A stretch of 64,000 bases of DNA from Mantis religiosa (GCA_030765055.1 CM060953.1:106132132-106196131), one strand, 5' to 3'; positions 46,621 to 57,570 are shown, counted from the first letter of the stretch. The notes: a model not told the origin generated them from the sequence alone. A program made the numbers and translations.

Positions 46621-46811
46621 GGAGCTTGATTGAGCTTAGGTTGTAATTACGCTAGTGTGTTTATAGCCTAACGGATCAGCTCCTGCAGTGAAGTTCAGCT
46701 TCAGTAGCGTTGATAAGTTATCAAATTGAAGAGATCTGAAAAGGTGTATCGGACACTTACTTAACAACATATTCCCCGAGAATTAGCCTGCACATAACAA
46801 AAACTATAGCA

Positions 46812-49800
46812 ATGGAAGCTCTGTTAGGCACTGCTATTCCAGAATTTAAGTGTGGTAAATGTGATAAGGGTTTCCTGAAAAACTACCATAAAAAGAGACA
46901 CGAGCTGGTCTGCGGCCAGTATTATGAATGTAAACATTGTGCTGAAGTTTATGGTACTGAATATCGCAGAGATGTGCATCAAGAACGATGCGAGAGAATA
47001 ATTGCTGCTAAGAAACTCAAGATCGAGCCTACCAAACATAAATTGCTCTTAATGGTGCCTGATGAAGACGATATTGTAGAGTATGAAACAGCTTTCCAGG
47101 ATCGACTGAAATCATATTTCATCCAGTGCTCTACATGTCAAGATCTAAATACATATCTCCAAGAATCAAAACAGCGAATAATTCAAGTCATTCAGAAGCA
47201 GCTAAGGATTCATAAAAGTGTGAAAATTAACATCATGGCTGAGTGTAAGTTTGTTAATGCCGTTGGTGACACTACTGAGAAAGCCTTTAAAACGCAAAAT
47301 CAAGCAATATTTTTAGAAAGTGACTTGAACGCCATCTTGGAAAGGAAATTCAAGAAACTTTGTACTGAAATGGAGGAAAGTCAACTTAAAGGAAGCAGCT
47401 GGGCTTTATTAGCTGTTGATGGTGTGCGTATTAGAATCAACAAGAATAATGGACTACGAGGAAGCAGTTACATCCCTCTACCGGCTACTGTTGGAGCTAA
47501 AGGTGCTTGTATAAATACACAGAACTATGATGATGAGAAGTGTTTTATGTATGCTGTTCTTGCCAAGTTCGTTCAAAAGGATCCTCAACGGACTAGCAAG
47601 TATAAGGATCTTCAAGAAAGATATGACTTTACCTGCGTCTCATTTCCCACGAGCTTGAGTGATATCCCGAAATTTGAACGAGGGAATAACATATCTATAA
47701 ATGTTTTCGGACTGGATGAGAAGAATCAAGTGTTTCCTATGAAAGTTAACGATGAAGAACTGGCTGAGCATCGTGATTTGCTTCTTTTAAGTGATGCTGC
47801 TGGACGCCAACATTACGTCTATATAAAGGATTTTGAAAAACTTGTTCATCAACAGAAAACTAAACGTAATGGAAAGATCTACACCTGCAAACGTTGTTTC
47901 ACGCACTTTGATGATCAGCATGGACGAGGAGGCTTGCAGAAGTTGAAGGAACATACAAAAATATGCAATCGGCACGGAGTTGCCAGAATTGTTATGCCAA
48001 CAAAGGAGAAGTCTATCGTTAGATTCAAAAACATTGAAAGGATGCTGAAATTGCCTTATGTCATCTATGCTGACTTTGAAAGCATTCTCAGTCCTTACCA
48101 TAGCTGTTCTTCTAATCCCGAAACATCTTATACAGCTCCATATCAGAATCATATCCCTATGAATTTCTGTGTATATGCCAAACCCTCGGTCTCGATTGAA
48201 GGCCAGCAGACCAATCTTCCTACTGAACCCTACGTGTATCGTGGTTATGATGCAGCGGCGAAGTTTATGGAGTATGTAACTTCTCTTGCAACGAAGATTA
48301 ATAGTGTTTATAAAACTTATGCTCCATTAACACTAACAGATGAGCAGCAAAAGTCTTTCGAATGCTCTAGAGAGTGTTACTTATGTGGTAAAGAATTTAC
48401 CGTTGAGAACTGGAAAGTACGGGACCATGACCATATAACTGGTGAATACCGAGGAAGTCTACATAATCAGTGTAATCTAACCTGTAAAATACCTAATTAT
48501 ATTCCTGTCTTCATGCATAACCTGAGTGGATATGACTCTCATTTCATTGTTAAAGAGTTGGGTTTCACTAGCGAGAGAGTAGAAGTAATTCCTAGCTCCG
48601 AGGAAAGTTACATATCATTTTCCAAGTATGTTGGTGACATTAAACTCCGCTTTGTAGATACCTACCGTTTCCTTAGTACCAGCTTGGATAAACTAGCAAA
48701 AAATCTGACATCATATCCTGAAACCCTGAAGTACTTTGGAGCAGAGAAGATCAAATTAATGAGCCGTAAGGGAGTGTTCCCCTACGATTACGTCACATCA
48801 TGGGATGTTTTGAGTGAAACACAAATTCCTCCGAGGGAGGCATTCTACAATAAGTTAAACAAAGAAGAAATTAGTGATGCAGAGTATGAGCATGCAAAAA
48901 CAATATGGAGTCACTTCAACATTGAAACGCTAGGTGACTACAGTGATCTCTACTTAACTTCGGATGTCCTCCTACTAACAGATGTGTTTGAGACATTCAG
49001 AGAGCAGACCCTGAAAACCCATAAAGTTGATCCTGCACATTATTTTACATCACCTGGACTTACATGGGATGCCATGCTGCTGTACACAGGAATTGAACTG
49101 GAATTACTACAGGATTATGACCAGCTACTCATGGTTGAAGCAGGTATAAGAGGAGGATTATGTCAAGTTTCTCATCGGTATGCAGAGGCGAACAACCACT
49201 ACATGAAGGAATATGACTCAAGTAAGCCTTCACAATATATTACGTACGAGGACGCGAATAACCAATATGGTTGGGCAATGTGCCACGCCCTACCATTTGG
49301 GGATTTTAAGTGGGTTTCTCCTGAAGATATCAACCTAGAAATACTAAGAGAAGATGACCCTCTCGGATACATTTTAGAAGTAGACCTTCAATATCCTGCA
49401 GAACTCCATGACCTGCATAATGATTTACCGTTCCTGCCTGAGTGTATTAAGCCTACGGGTTCTTCTACAAAGAAATTAATTCCTCACCTTGGATCAAGAA
49501 CTAAGTATGTGGTGCATTATATGACCTTGAAGCAGGCCCTTAGTCATGGGTTACAACTGACTAAAATCCATAGGGTGCTACAATTTCAACAGTCATGTTG
49601 GTTAAAACCTTATGTGGAATTCAATAACCGGCTACGACAGGGATCGAGAAATGATTTCGAGAAGGATCTTTACAAACTTTTTAACAATGCCATGTTTGGA
49701 AAAACTATGGAAAACATCAGAAACCGACTGAATATACGACTTGTTACCGATTGGAAGACATTGGAAAAGCTGGTTGCTAAGCCTACATTTATTGATAGAA

Positions 49801-50456
49801 CTATATATGGGCCTAATCTGGCGGCAGTACACATGGCGTCGCGGGAGATAGTCTTCAACAAGCCTATATACATTGGGATGTGTGTGCTGGATATCTCAAA
49901 GACCTTGATGTATCGGTATCATTATGATGTGCTAATGCCGTATTACGGACTTGAAAATCTGAAGCTCATGTACATGGATACTGACTCTTTCATCCATCGT
50001 GTGACTACCAGAGATATATACCAGGATAAGTTAGGTTTTCTGGAACATCTGGATACTGCTGATTATCCTAGCGACCACATATGTCATTCTACAAAAAACA
50101 AGAAAGTGTTGGGAAAATTTAAAGATGAAGCCAATGGAAAAATCATTCATCGTTTTGTTGGACTGAGACCGAAGATGTATGCACTCGACATCGATGGAGG
50201 TGTAATCAAGAAGATAAAGGGCATAAAGCATAGTGCCATCAAACAGTACATCACCTTTGAGAACTATGTGGATTGTCTTAAAAGCAGAGAAATCATAAGA
50301 ACGCCGATGAACCTAATTATGTCCCGTCAACATAATGTTACGTCAGTGGAAGTGAACAAAATATCCCTATCTCCACATGATGATAAGAGAGTAATTGTAG
50401 ATGATGGAGTATCTACATATGCCCATGGACATTACCGTGTTGTTAACAGTGAGTGA
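46812..50456 (+). CDS. protein-primed type B DNA polymerase, right copy, intact
   Basis: 1214 codons, no stop or shift. The protein would replicate the element's linear DNA from a protein primer. Residues 14-34 and 40-60 form two C2HC zinc fingers (CGKC...H...C and CKHC...H...C), and a third CxxC...H...C lies at about 360-390. Exo I is YADFES (D421, E423), Exo II HNLSGYD (N570, D575), and Exo III lies near FPYDY (656-660). Pol motif A is DANNQYG (D814), motif B is NNAMFGK (958-964), and motif C is YMDTDS (1054-1059). Between Exo I and Exo II lies CYLC (C522, C525), DHDH (538-541) and H551...C554-N555, an endonuclease-VII/HNH-like zinc site. The family is DNA_pol_B_2 as in Polinton/Maverick and bidnaviruses. 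The start is chosen because it gives the first complete zinc finger and follows the TATA box. The intact frame suggests recent activity. Confidence 0.93.
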   Translation: MEALLGTAIPEFKCGKCDKGFLKNYHKKRHELVCGQYYECKHCAEVYGTEYRRDVHQERCERIIAAKKLKIEPTKHKLLLMVPDEDDIVEYETAFQDRLKSYFIQCSTCQDLNTYLQESKQRIIQVIQKQLRIHKSVKINIMAECKFVNAVGDTTEKAFKTQNQAIFLESDLNAILERKFKKLCTEMEESQLKGSSWALLAVDGVRIRINKNNGLRGSSYIPLPATVGAKGACINTQNYDDEKCFMYAVLAKFVQKDPQRTSKYKDLQERYDFTCVSFPTSLSDIPKFERGNNISINVFGLDEKNQVFPMKVNDEELAEHRDLLLLSDAAGRQHYVYIKDFEKLVHQQKTKRNGKIYTCKRCFTHFDDQHGRGGLQKLKEHTKICNRHGVARIVMPTKEKSIVRFKNIERMLKLPYVIYADFESILSPYHSCSSNPETSYTAPYQNHIPMNFCVYAKPSVSIEGQQTNLPTEPYVYRGYDAAAKFMEYVTSLATKINSVYKTYAPLTLTDEQQKSFECSRECYLCGKEFTVENWKVRDHDHITGEYRGSLHNQCNLTCKIPNYIPVFMHNLSGYDSHFIVKELGFTSERVEVIPSSEESYISFSKYVGDIKLRFVDTYRFLSTSLDKLAKNLTSYPETLKYFGAEKIKLMSRKGVFPYDYVTSWDVLSETQIPPREAFYNKLNKEEISDAEYEHAKTIWSHFNIETLGDYSDLYLTSDVLLLTDVFETFREQTLKTHKVDPAHYFTSPGLTWDAMLLYTGIELELLQDYDQLLMVEAGIRGGLCQVSHRYAEANNHYMKEYDSSKPSQYITYEDANNQYGWAMCHALPFGDFKWVSPEDINLEILREDDPLGYILEVDLQYPAELHDLHNDLPFLPECIKPTGSSTKKLIPHLGSRTKYVVHYMTLKQALSHGLQLTKIHRVLQFQQSCWLKPYVEFNNRLRQGSRNDFEKDLYKLFNNAMFGKTMENIRNRLNIRLVTDWKTLEKLVAKPTFIDRTIYGPNLAAVHMASREIVFNKPIYIGMCVLDISKTLMYRYHYDVLMPYYGLENLKLMYMDTDSFIHRVTTRDIYQDKLGFLEHLDTADYPSDHICHSTKNKKVLGKFKDEANGKIIHRFVGLRPKMYALDIDGGVIKKIKGIKHSAIKQYITFENYVDCLKSREIIRTPMNLIMSRQHNVTSVEVNKISLSPHDDKRVIVDDGVSTYAHGHYRVVNSE

Positions 50457-50989
50457 AATAAGGAACCCTAGAGCAGAAAAAACCAACTTCCATACCCAGA
50501 AACAACAAACTCTGGTACGTAGCTGACATCTAAACACGAAAAAACCCTGAATAATAAGAGCAGAGGAAGGCGTTAAGTCTACCGTTCAGAAAACAAATTC
50601 TGACGCTGGTCCCAAGTCCAGAGAAAAGACGAGGGGCGTCTACCTCACTACATAAGCTAACTGAACACACCTTAATTAATGTTAAATAGGTAAATTTAAA
50701 AAAAAGGACCTACTACCTCATAATTTGAAATATCCTTGAAAACCTTTGAATTAGTATAAAATGATTTAAGACGCTGAACTTGGTCTAAAAGAATCCCTGA
50801 AATGCACAAAAACCTCAGAACATCGGAAAAAGCTTGAAAATAGCATTACAAAGTTGGTTCAGCATTACGAAATATTACAAGATGCAGATGGGGAAAAGCT
50901 TGAAAAAGACACAAGAGTATGAAGACACCAATCTGCATGAAAACCCGTATGAAAACTGTACATCTAGACCATTGCAAATATAGCACTAA

Positions 50990-51330
50990 CAGAAACGAAG
51001 ATATCTGTAGCTGTCAACCTTTTAGCTATGAAAACTACGGCTCTTAACCCTAGAGCTCCCGGATCATATCTTAATACATAACCTCTGGATCCCACAGCTC
51101 TAAACCTTTAGATATGAAGCTTACAGCTCCTAACTCTAGAGCTCTCAGATCATACCTCAACACGTAGTCTCTAGATCATACAGCCTTTAACACTAGACCG
51201 ATAGATCTAACCTCGAATCCAAACGACTTAACCACCAACCCTACGGTCTTTAACCTCAAGACCTGCGAGCTTAAGTTATGAGACCTACATCCTTTAACTC
51301 TCAAGGCCCTAAGATCATACCTCAAGACAA
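50990..51330 (+). repeat. inner repeat cluster, right arm
   Basis: Degenerate units of about 80 bp with CTCTTAACCCTAGAGCTC-like and CAGATCATACCTCAA-like blocks. Mirror of 40441-40775. Confidence 0.8.
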
Positions 51331-51879
51331 GCATGTGACCAATAAGGGACGAGCCCCTCAACCAATATACATAGCCTTTCAGATCAAAAGATTTAATCAC
51401 GAAGCCTAAGATATAGCATAAGACCTCAAAACATAAAAGTGGAATAGAGTTCTTGAAATCATGGAGAAGGTACCAACGAAAAAAACCCACAATGTTCAGG
51501 AAAAAACAGAAGCAGTTACACAAAGGGTTAAAAAAATGTCTTGTATAAAGATCTATAGTCAGCATATATACTTCTAGCAGTGGTAAAGATAGTTATTGCA
51601 GCTCTAACATCGACTTGCCTCAAGAAATTTACACCATGCATACAAGTAGTTACCATGAAAAAAATAGTTGAGCTTAAAAGATATAGGTTAGATAGAGGAC
51701 AAAAGAAACATTCTTATGATAGGTTGAGGCGGTAAACATAGAGCAGCTTAAGAAAAGAGCTCAGATGGCAAAATCAAACACAATTAGGTTAAAGAATTGT
51801 GAAAGAAGGCAAAAACAAAGGAGTATATTAGGTTAGGTTAGTTTATAATAGGATGAAATAGGAAAGCATACATGTAGAG
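51331..51879 (+). repeat. middle segment of right arm with TTAGG run
   Basis: TTAGGTTAGGTTAG at 51827-51840. The whole segment matches 39871-40440 inverted and, more weakly, 8050-8770 of the relic. Confidence 0.75.
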
Positions 51880-52800
51880 CTTGCCTCAAGATTAACAACC
51901 TTTAGACGCTGGACTAGCAACCTGAACTTCAAAATCATAACACAATTCCTCAACCCGTACAACATAACCATAAGACCCTACAGCCTTTATACTCCTGACC
52001 AAAAACCTTTAGCTATGAGCCTTACAACTCTTAACCCTAGAGCCCCAGATCATAACTCAAGACCAAACCACTAAATCCTACAGCTATTAACCTCCCAGAC
52101 CAGCAGCCTTACCTGTGAAAACCTGCAACTCTTAACCCTAGAGCCCCAGATCATACCTCAAGACCTAACCTCTGAAGCCTATAGCTATTAATCTCCAGAA
52201 CAGAAGCTTTTACCTGTGAAACACCTGCAACTCTTAACCCTAGAACCCCCCAGATCATACCTTAAGACCTAACCTCTAAATCCTACAGCTTTCAACCTAC
52301 CAGACCAACAGTGAAAACTAGCTGAGGAAACCTGCAACTCTTAACCCTAGAGCCCCAATTCATACCTCAAAACCAAACCACTAAATCCTTCAGCTATTAA
52401 CCTCCCAGACCAGCTGCCTTACCTGTGAAAACCTGCAACTCTTAACCCTAGAGCCCCAGATCATACCTCAAGACCTAACCTCTGAAGCCTATAGCTATTA
52501 ATCTCCAGAACAGAAGCTTTTACCTGTGAAACACCTGCAACTCTTAACCCTAGAGCCCCTAGATCATACCTTGAGACCTAAACTCTAAATCCTACAGCTT
52601 TCAACCTACCAGACCTACAGTGAAAAATAGCTGTGAAAACCTGAAGCTCTTAACCCTAGACCCTCAGATCATACCTCAAGACCAAACCATTAAATCCTAC
52701 AGCTATTAACCTCCAGAACAGAAGCTTTTACCTGTGAAACACCTGCAGCTCTTAACCCTAGAACCCCCAGATCATACCTCAAGACCTAGCATCATGATCT
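51880..52800 (+). repeat. outer subterminal satellite, right arm
   Basis: About eight units with CTCTTAACCCTAG at roughly 52028, 52130, 52229, 52335, 52439, 52539, 52646 and 52749. Mirror of 38990-39870. Confidence 0.9.
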
Positions 52801-52924
52801 ACAGCAAATTAAGAGGGCTGACCAGTCTACTAAACACTGTCAAAATATCCTAAATACATAGATTACGCATGACCGCCATCTTGCCCTTTTTTGTCTGCGC
52901 TGGAATGCTCTCTTCTATTCTACT

Positions 52925-52930
52925 ACTCTT
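52925..52930. repeat. right target-site duplication ACTCTT
   Basis: Perfect match to 38832-38837. Confidence 0.85.
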
Positions 52931-53557
52931 CCAGAACTTTATTTCCTAATGTCTATGTACCCTCAGTGTGTACAAAATTATGTGGGTTTATAAGATTTTA
53001 TTAAAAATATATTTCACTCGGGAAGAGGTTAAAATAACAATACACGCGCCAAGCCCAAATAATAAATCTTTAGCATTAGTTGGAGCTAAATGTGCTCAAG
53101 GGAAGCCCGGCTTTATTATTGCCTTTTTCCTTGCGTCATAGCAAGGGAAGCAATTTGCCCATGTAAACAAAGAAGGGGGAGGGCAAGGCTTGTTAAGTGC
53201 TAAAGTTTAGTACAAATTATGGGTGGGGGATCAAGTCGTTAGAATTGTTGCAGTTTGGAACAATAGCAAAGTGATGTATCACTCCTTACGACTGCTGGTT
53301 TTGCTTGCCGCAGCTACCCTACCTAAGGTTATGTACCCTATGAGCGCGCACAAGGCCATGCTATTCGCAGTATATGGTGAATGTGGAAGCTCCTGAGGCA
53401 CCAACATGATCGACATTCCTTAACAAGGCATATCTTGTAGTTTCCAGTCATTACCGAAAATAGGCAAATACTTTCTCTTACCTGAGTCCTTCTCTCTGAA
53501 CCTGATCATTGCGATCAATTAGGGATTCTGCTAGGTTGTTTACTTCAGGAAAAGTTA
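52931..53557. other. unique DNA right of the palindrome
   Basis: No gene or repeat recognised. Confidence 0.5.
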
Positions 53558-53645
<88 letters not shown>

Positions 53646-53655
53646 CTGATGATGA
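53558..53655 (-). repeat. (ATC)n tail read on minus
   Basis: About 32 GAT triplets with one GCT interruption. It follows, on the minus strand, a LINE 3' end. The poly-His frame is an artefact of this repeat. Confidence 0.95.
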
Positions 53656-54300
53656 ATCGGTTTAAGGGCTCTCAGCTTCAACGTCATCAGCACCCTAGAA
53701 AAGCCAAGTGTGCTCAAACTGATTAAAAGACTAACACGCTAAAAGGCAAATCTATTAAATAAAACAGAGATAAAACCAAAGCACGACGGAGTGTCAAAGA
53801 GTAAAAAGGACACTTATAAGCATAAAAAGTGTAAAGCATTAAAATACCCAATTGCTGGGGCCTAAATTCTAAAATTGAGATCTAACACGGGCGCTAAAAC
53901 TTCGCCTACTGCCGTCTCGACATTCTCGAGTATCTCAACCAAGCCGGCTGGCAGCTGGAGAGATCTGCGGAGACGTTCTAGGCTAAAACAATCTAAAATG
54001 TATCTAGTGTTTAACGTCCGCTCTTACTACATACGGCACCGCAGGCCATGACACTGATGATACATGAGATGAAGATGGAGCACCGGTTGAATGAGATGGC
54101 GGGGGAAACCGGAGATCCCAGAGAAAACCCACCCCAGCGCCGTGTTGTCCACCACAAATCTCACTTTGCGGTCGCCTGGGATGTAACCCGGGCCGCCTTG
54201 GTGAGAGCCAAGCGGTCTAACCACTGAGCCACGGCGCGGCCCGCACAATCTGAAAGAACGTGTCGTACCGACAGTAGGAAAAAGTTAGACAATCGCTGTA
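53656..54300 (-). mobile_element. LINE 3' untranslated end with nested SINE
   Basis: On minus the sequence just before the tail reads GGGTGCTGATGACGTTGAAG (53692-53673), very like GGGTGCTGATGACCGATGTAG before the tail of LINE copy C (about 31259). It is therefore the same or a related family, 5'-truncated to its untranslated end. The right boundary is not clear, and the SINE at 53999-54244 splits it. Confidence 0.6.
53999..54244 (-). mobile_element. SINE-B copy 3
   Basis: Minus-strand copy with a tRNA-like head at the right (CCGTGGCTCAGTGGTTAGAC, minus order), a B box with one change near 54181-54190, and the body ending near 54010. It is flanked by ACAATCTAAAA (53988-53998) and ACAATCTGAAA (54245-54255), a target-site duplication with one mismatch. 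The 73-codon frame over it is SINE sequence. Confidence 0.9.
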
Positions 54301-57300
54301 TTATGTTTCTTGCCACCACGATCTGCTAACCCTAGTATATTTTCACTTCATCTCTTCCTTCTGGACATGGAATTAGCCACACTTCTCCTTACCCCCTCCA
54401 GCCCCATAGTGCCCATAATAAAGCGAACGAAAGCTTTTCTGTGCTTCTCTATTAGGAATAACACAAAAGTTAATTATACTGTTCACTCTGCAGTAAAGTA
54501 GCATGTTAACATTGTCTAATCATTCAGCTATGCGTGCCATTTTAATAAGTATTCAATAATAGTGACCTTTACTAGAAGTTCCAACAAAGCATTTACGTAG
54601 ATAATACATTGCAAAACTGCATCACATTTATTCTTCCCCCAAGATAGGGTTATAACGGTAGTAATATAACTGAAATCAGCAGATATTGTAAATAAATATG
54701 ATACGCACACTCGCATGACTTTTTCTTATCATTCTGCTTCAACCTGTATTAACACCTTATTATTCTCTTTTCTTCATGTGAAAGTACGTAAACGTTAGTA
54801 CAAACGTAGTTATTGCATGCATATAAATTAAAATGGTAAGTTAGAGAAACAGGTAAACCCTTTAAGTCTCATTGCTGTGTGACGGTTTTTCATGTCGTTT
54901 GCAAGGCCAGGACATTCAAAGAAAGACGTATTTGATAAAATTTCCGTTTCAAGGAGAATACATTTTTGTGTGTTAGTCTCAATTTTACACTGTTTATCAG
55001 TTAGTCAAGGTCATCCAAGTGAAGAAAATATTTAAGCTATTGTGGGTAAATTGGAATGTTCGAGCACTTTTTCCACGCAAAGGTAGTTTCAGATGGGGCC
55101 ATTGTCTTCCAAATCTTCCTGTGGTATTCTCTGAAGATGTACTTAAATCCTGAGTTTTGTGTTTAACTGATTATTTTTATCGTGCTGCTCACGGATAGAG
55201 GGATACAGAGAGGCACGTGTGAAAGCTTAAATAAAGGTCTTATAAACTCGATAGATAAACTGTGCTATTCCTTTGCTACCAAAAGCCGAATTCTTAAAAT
55301 GCAGCAGACTCAAGCATTACTATTTAATCCTTAATAACTATTTGGTTTATCCTAACGTGGGGTTGGCACATGCTTATACAATGGCTTATTACCAGAACTT
55401 CACTTCACCAGAACTTTATTACCGGAACTATTTAACTGGCATCCCCAAACAATGGTGAATAATATGAATGGAATGGATATGAGCAGAGGGGTGATTCTAA
55501 TGGTATATATGATCAACCCGGCTGTAAACAAAATGCGAAATGCCTCCTAGGAAAATTCTCATTTCTTTTTATAGCCTTTAGAAGAAATTCAGAATGAATT
55601 ATGAAAATACAGACAATCGCAGCTCGTATTTAACTCATTTGAATTTTCCCATTATTATACACTGACGGTTAATGCAGTATAACGCGTTATGTTTATTTTG
55701 CTTCAGAAACATTGGTTTGCGTTCCTAATTTCAAAAAGTCTGTATACTTATTGCAAGGACTCCATATGTCAAACGTTTTCTATGTTGTACACAATATTTA
55801 AGCAAATCAGTAAAATTAAAGCATTACTATGCTATCGAAATTCTAATGAAGTTATCCAAAATAGATTATTATTTTTTAAGTCAAAACAGCAATTTCACTA
55901 ATTTGTCCTATCAAAATAACATTTACTAAAAATTACAATTTTATTACTGAAGATTTAACACATTAATATCAGTATATAATATCGCAAGAAAAAAGTTCAC
56001 ATAAAAGAACCCGTTACAGAAAAAAATTGTCTATTTTATTCTAAAAGTTACACCTAAGGACTATTTTTGTAGCTTCTTCTCAGTAACCAAATAGACGTTT
56101 CCAGAAATGATTTCAAACGACATTCCTTTGTAGCTGAAAGAGATATACGTTAGGCTGAGACTATTATCAGGTCCTCTGATCCAAAGTTGCCATATGGTGG
56201 CTTTGAAACTGAAATCCTTGGTTGACAAAAGAAGAATAAAAAGCCAGAAACACACGAAAGGGAAGACATTAAAAAAGCAATAGTGACTTGACACTTGAAA
56301 ACTATGTGTCTGAAAATTCAAACCAATCTTAAAGCATATTTTTATGGAGGCTTATTAAATTCAGTAATTTTCCCAAAGCCATGTTATAGACATTTGCATG
56401 GCTACCTTGTGCTAATTCTTAGCTCCCTCTATTGCGTTCATGCCTTTTAAATTTTTTGGAAAATGTCATTTCCACACTTTCGTATTTTCTTCATCTTATC
56501 TGGTGAGAAAGTAGGATGGTTTTGACGGCCTTCAAAAGAAGCAAAACAGTGTTTCCACAAGGAAGTTACCGTCGACTTGGCCATCTGGTTACGGACAACG
56601 TACACATCTGGCAGCTTGCAGTAGGTAATGCAAGACCTGCAGATACCCGTTGCTGTTGTCATAGGCAGGGAACGACTCAGCTGTGTCATTGGTGACACGC
56701 TCTAAGGGTGCTCCCATGTTATATTATTGTATGTTACCACGTTTCCTGGTCTGCGTACCATAATTTGCTGCATCCACAAAGCTGGTAGTTAGTGTCAATT
56801 ACCATCATTGTGGAATATCAATCTTCAGAATTAAATAGGTGAACTGAACATGCTGACACTCTCCCTGACAATGGCTATAACCAGTATCGCCTGTTTTCAT
56901 GTTCCGTATTCATTCTATCTTAAACTTTTTTCCGATCCCTCCAAAGACAAATGTCGTTCATAATTAAGTTCTATCTTTATTAATTTCTTTAGAGCACTTC
57001 TACGGTTCTATTGAATAAAATAGGGGATTATGCAGAAAAGAAGTTGGATTTGTCAAAGGAATGGAACAGTAAAAAATATAAGTACCTTCAGCGTGACAGA
57101 GAACTCTTGCCTTACATATTGTCCTATTCATGAGAGAGACGGTTCCAACGTCCTGCGTGTAAAATGCTCCTCGTTGAACTACATTCGGTACTGTTAAGAG
57201 GAGGAACAAATGGTTTCGTGGTCGATTCTGACTAATCTATATCTTCATGGAAATTAGTTTGTAATTTACCTGTTTGTTTCTTTCCTGATTCATTTTCCTC

Positions 57301-57560
57301 TTAAAGGCTAAATACGGTTTGTTTCTATAATTAATTTTACAGAATATTCTTAGAAGATTCATCAATAAGACTCATAATTATACATTCATTATAATTTTCT
57401 TAAAATTTCAACTAATGTTCTACCTGCTCATACATTAATATTAAAGAAAGTAACCTAACATTAAACATGCATTATTAATCAATTTTCCAATTCCTAAAAA
57501 GCACAGATATTTCTGGGCCAGTTGGCAGCTTAGAGCTATTTCTCAAATAGCTGCTATAAC
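54301..57560. other. intergenic DNA, no gene seen
   Basis: AT-rich. Frames of 60-86 codons (54310, 54716-, 55273, 55689, 56321-, 56698-, 57209-) show no domain, splice context or homologue in the window. Confidence 0.5.
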
Positions 57561-57570
57561 ATCAGCTATT

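Larger units (their letters stand above)
44849..46921. other. unique centre of the palindrome
   Basis: 2073 bp present once. Left to right: an 18-bp palindrome, a 70-bp tandem duplication, a six-motif B-box array, a diverged copy of an arm segment, a 64-bp repeat, a TATA box, and the first 37 codons of the right polymerase gene. Confidence 0.85.
38838..52924. mobile_element. palindromic Polinton/Maverick-type element
   Basis: A 14.1-kb unit with 5'-AG...CT-3' termini and 6-bp target duplications. Two near-identical inverted arms of 6.0 kb flank a 2.07-kb unique centre. Each arm, from outside in, has a terminal segment of about 150 bp, an outer satellite of about eight 105-bp units, a 0.55-kb middle segment with a TTAGG run, an inner repeat cluster, 0.5 kb of unique sequence, and the polymerase gene. 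Known Polintons are 15-20 kb with an integrase, PolB, protease, ATPase and capsid genes and TIRs of usually 0.1-1 kb. Here only PolB is present, and it lies inside the inverted repeat. I infer a fold-back (snap-back) derivative of a protein-primed element. Confidence 0.85.
46922..52924 (+). repeat. right arm of the palindrome
   Basis: Mirror of 38838-44848. The inner boundary falls within codon 37 of the polymerase, so this gene's first zinc finger lies in unique DNA while everything after it is duplicated. Confidence 0.9.

Noticed and set aside
38838..52924. Palindrome as an assembly artefact
   Set aside because: The arms differ at several sites (9-bp duplication, three amino-acid changes, noncoding changes), the centre is unique, and perfect 6-bp duplications flank the outside. 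This argues for real sequence, though long reads are needed to be certain.
38836..52926. Alternative left boundary at TAGTAGAATAG (38837) with a 4-bp CTCT duplication
   Set aside because: Shifting the ends by one base gives a perfect 6-bp duplication and AG...CT termini, which fits Polinton biology better.
53478..53717. Histidine-rich 79-codon protein
   Set aside because: The His run is the (ATC)n tail of a LINE read in one frame.
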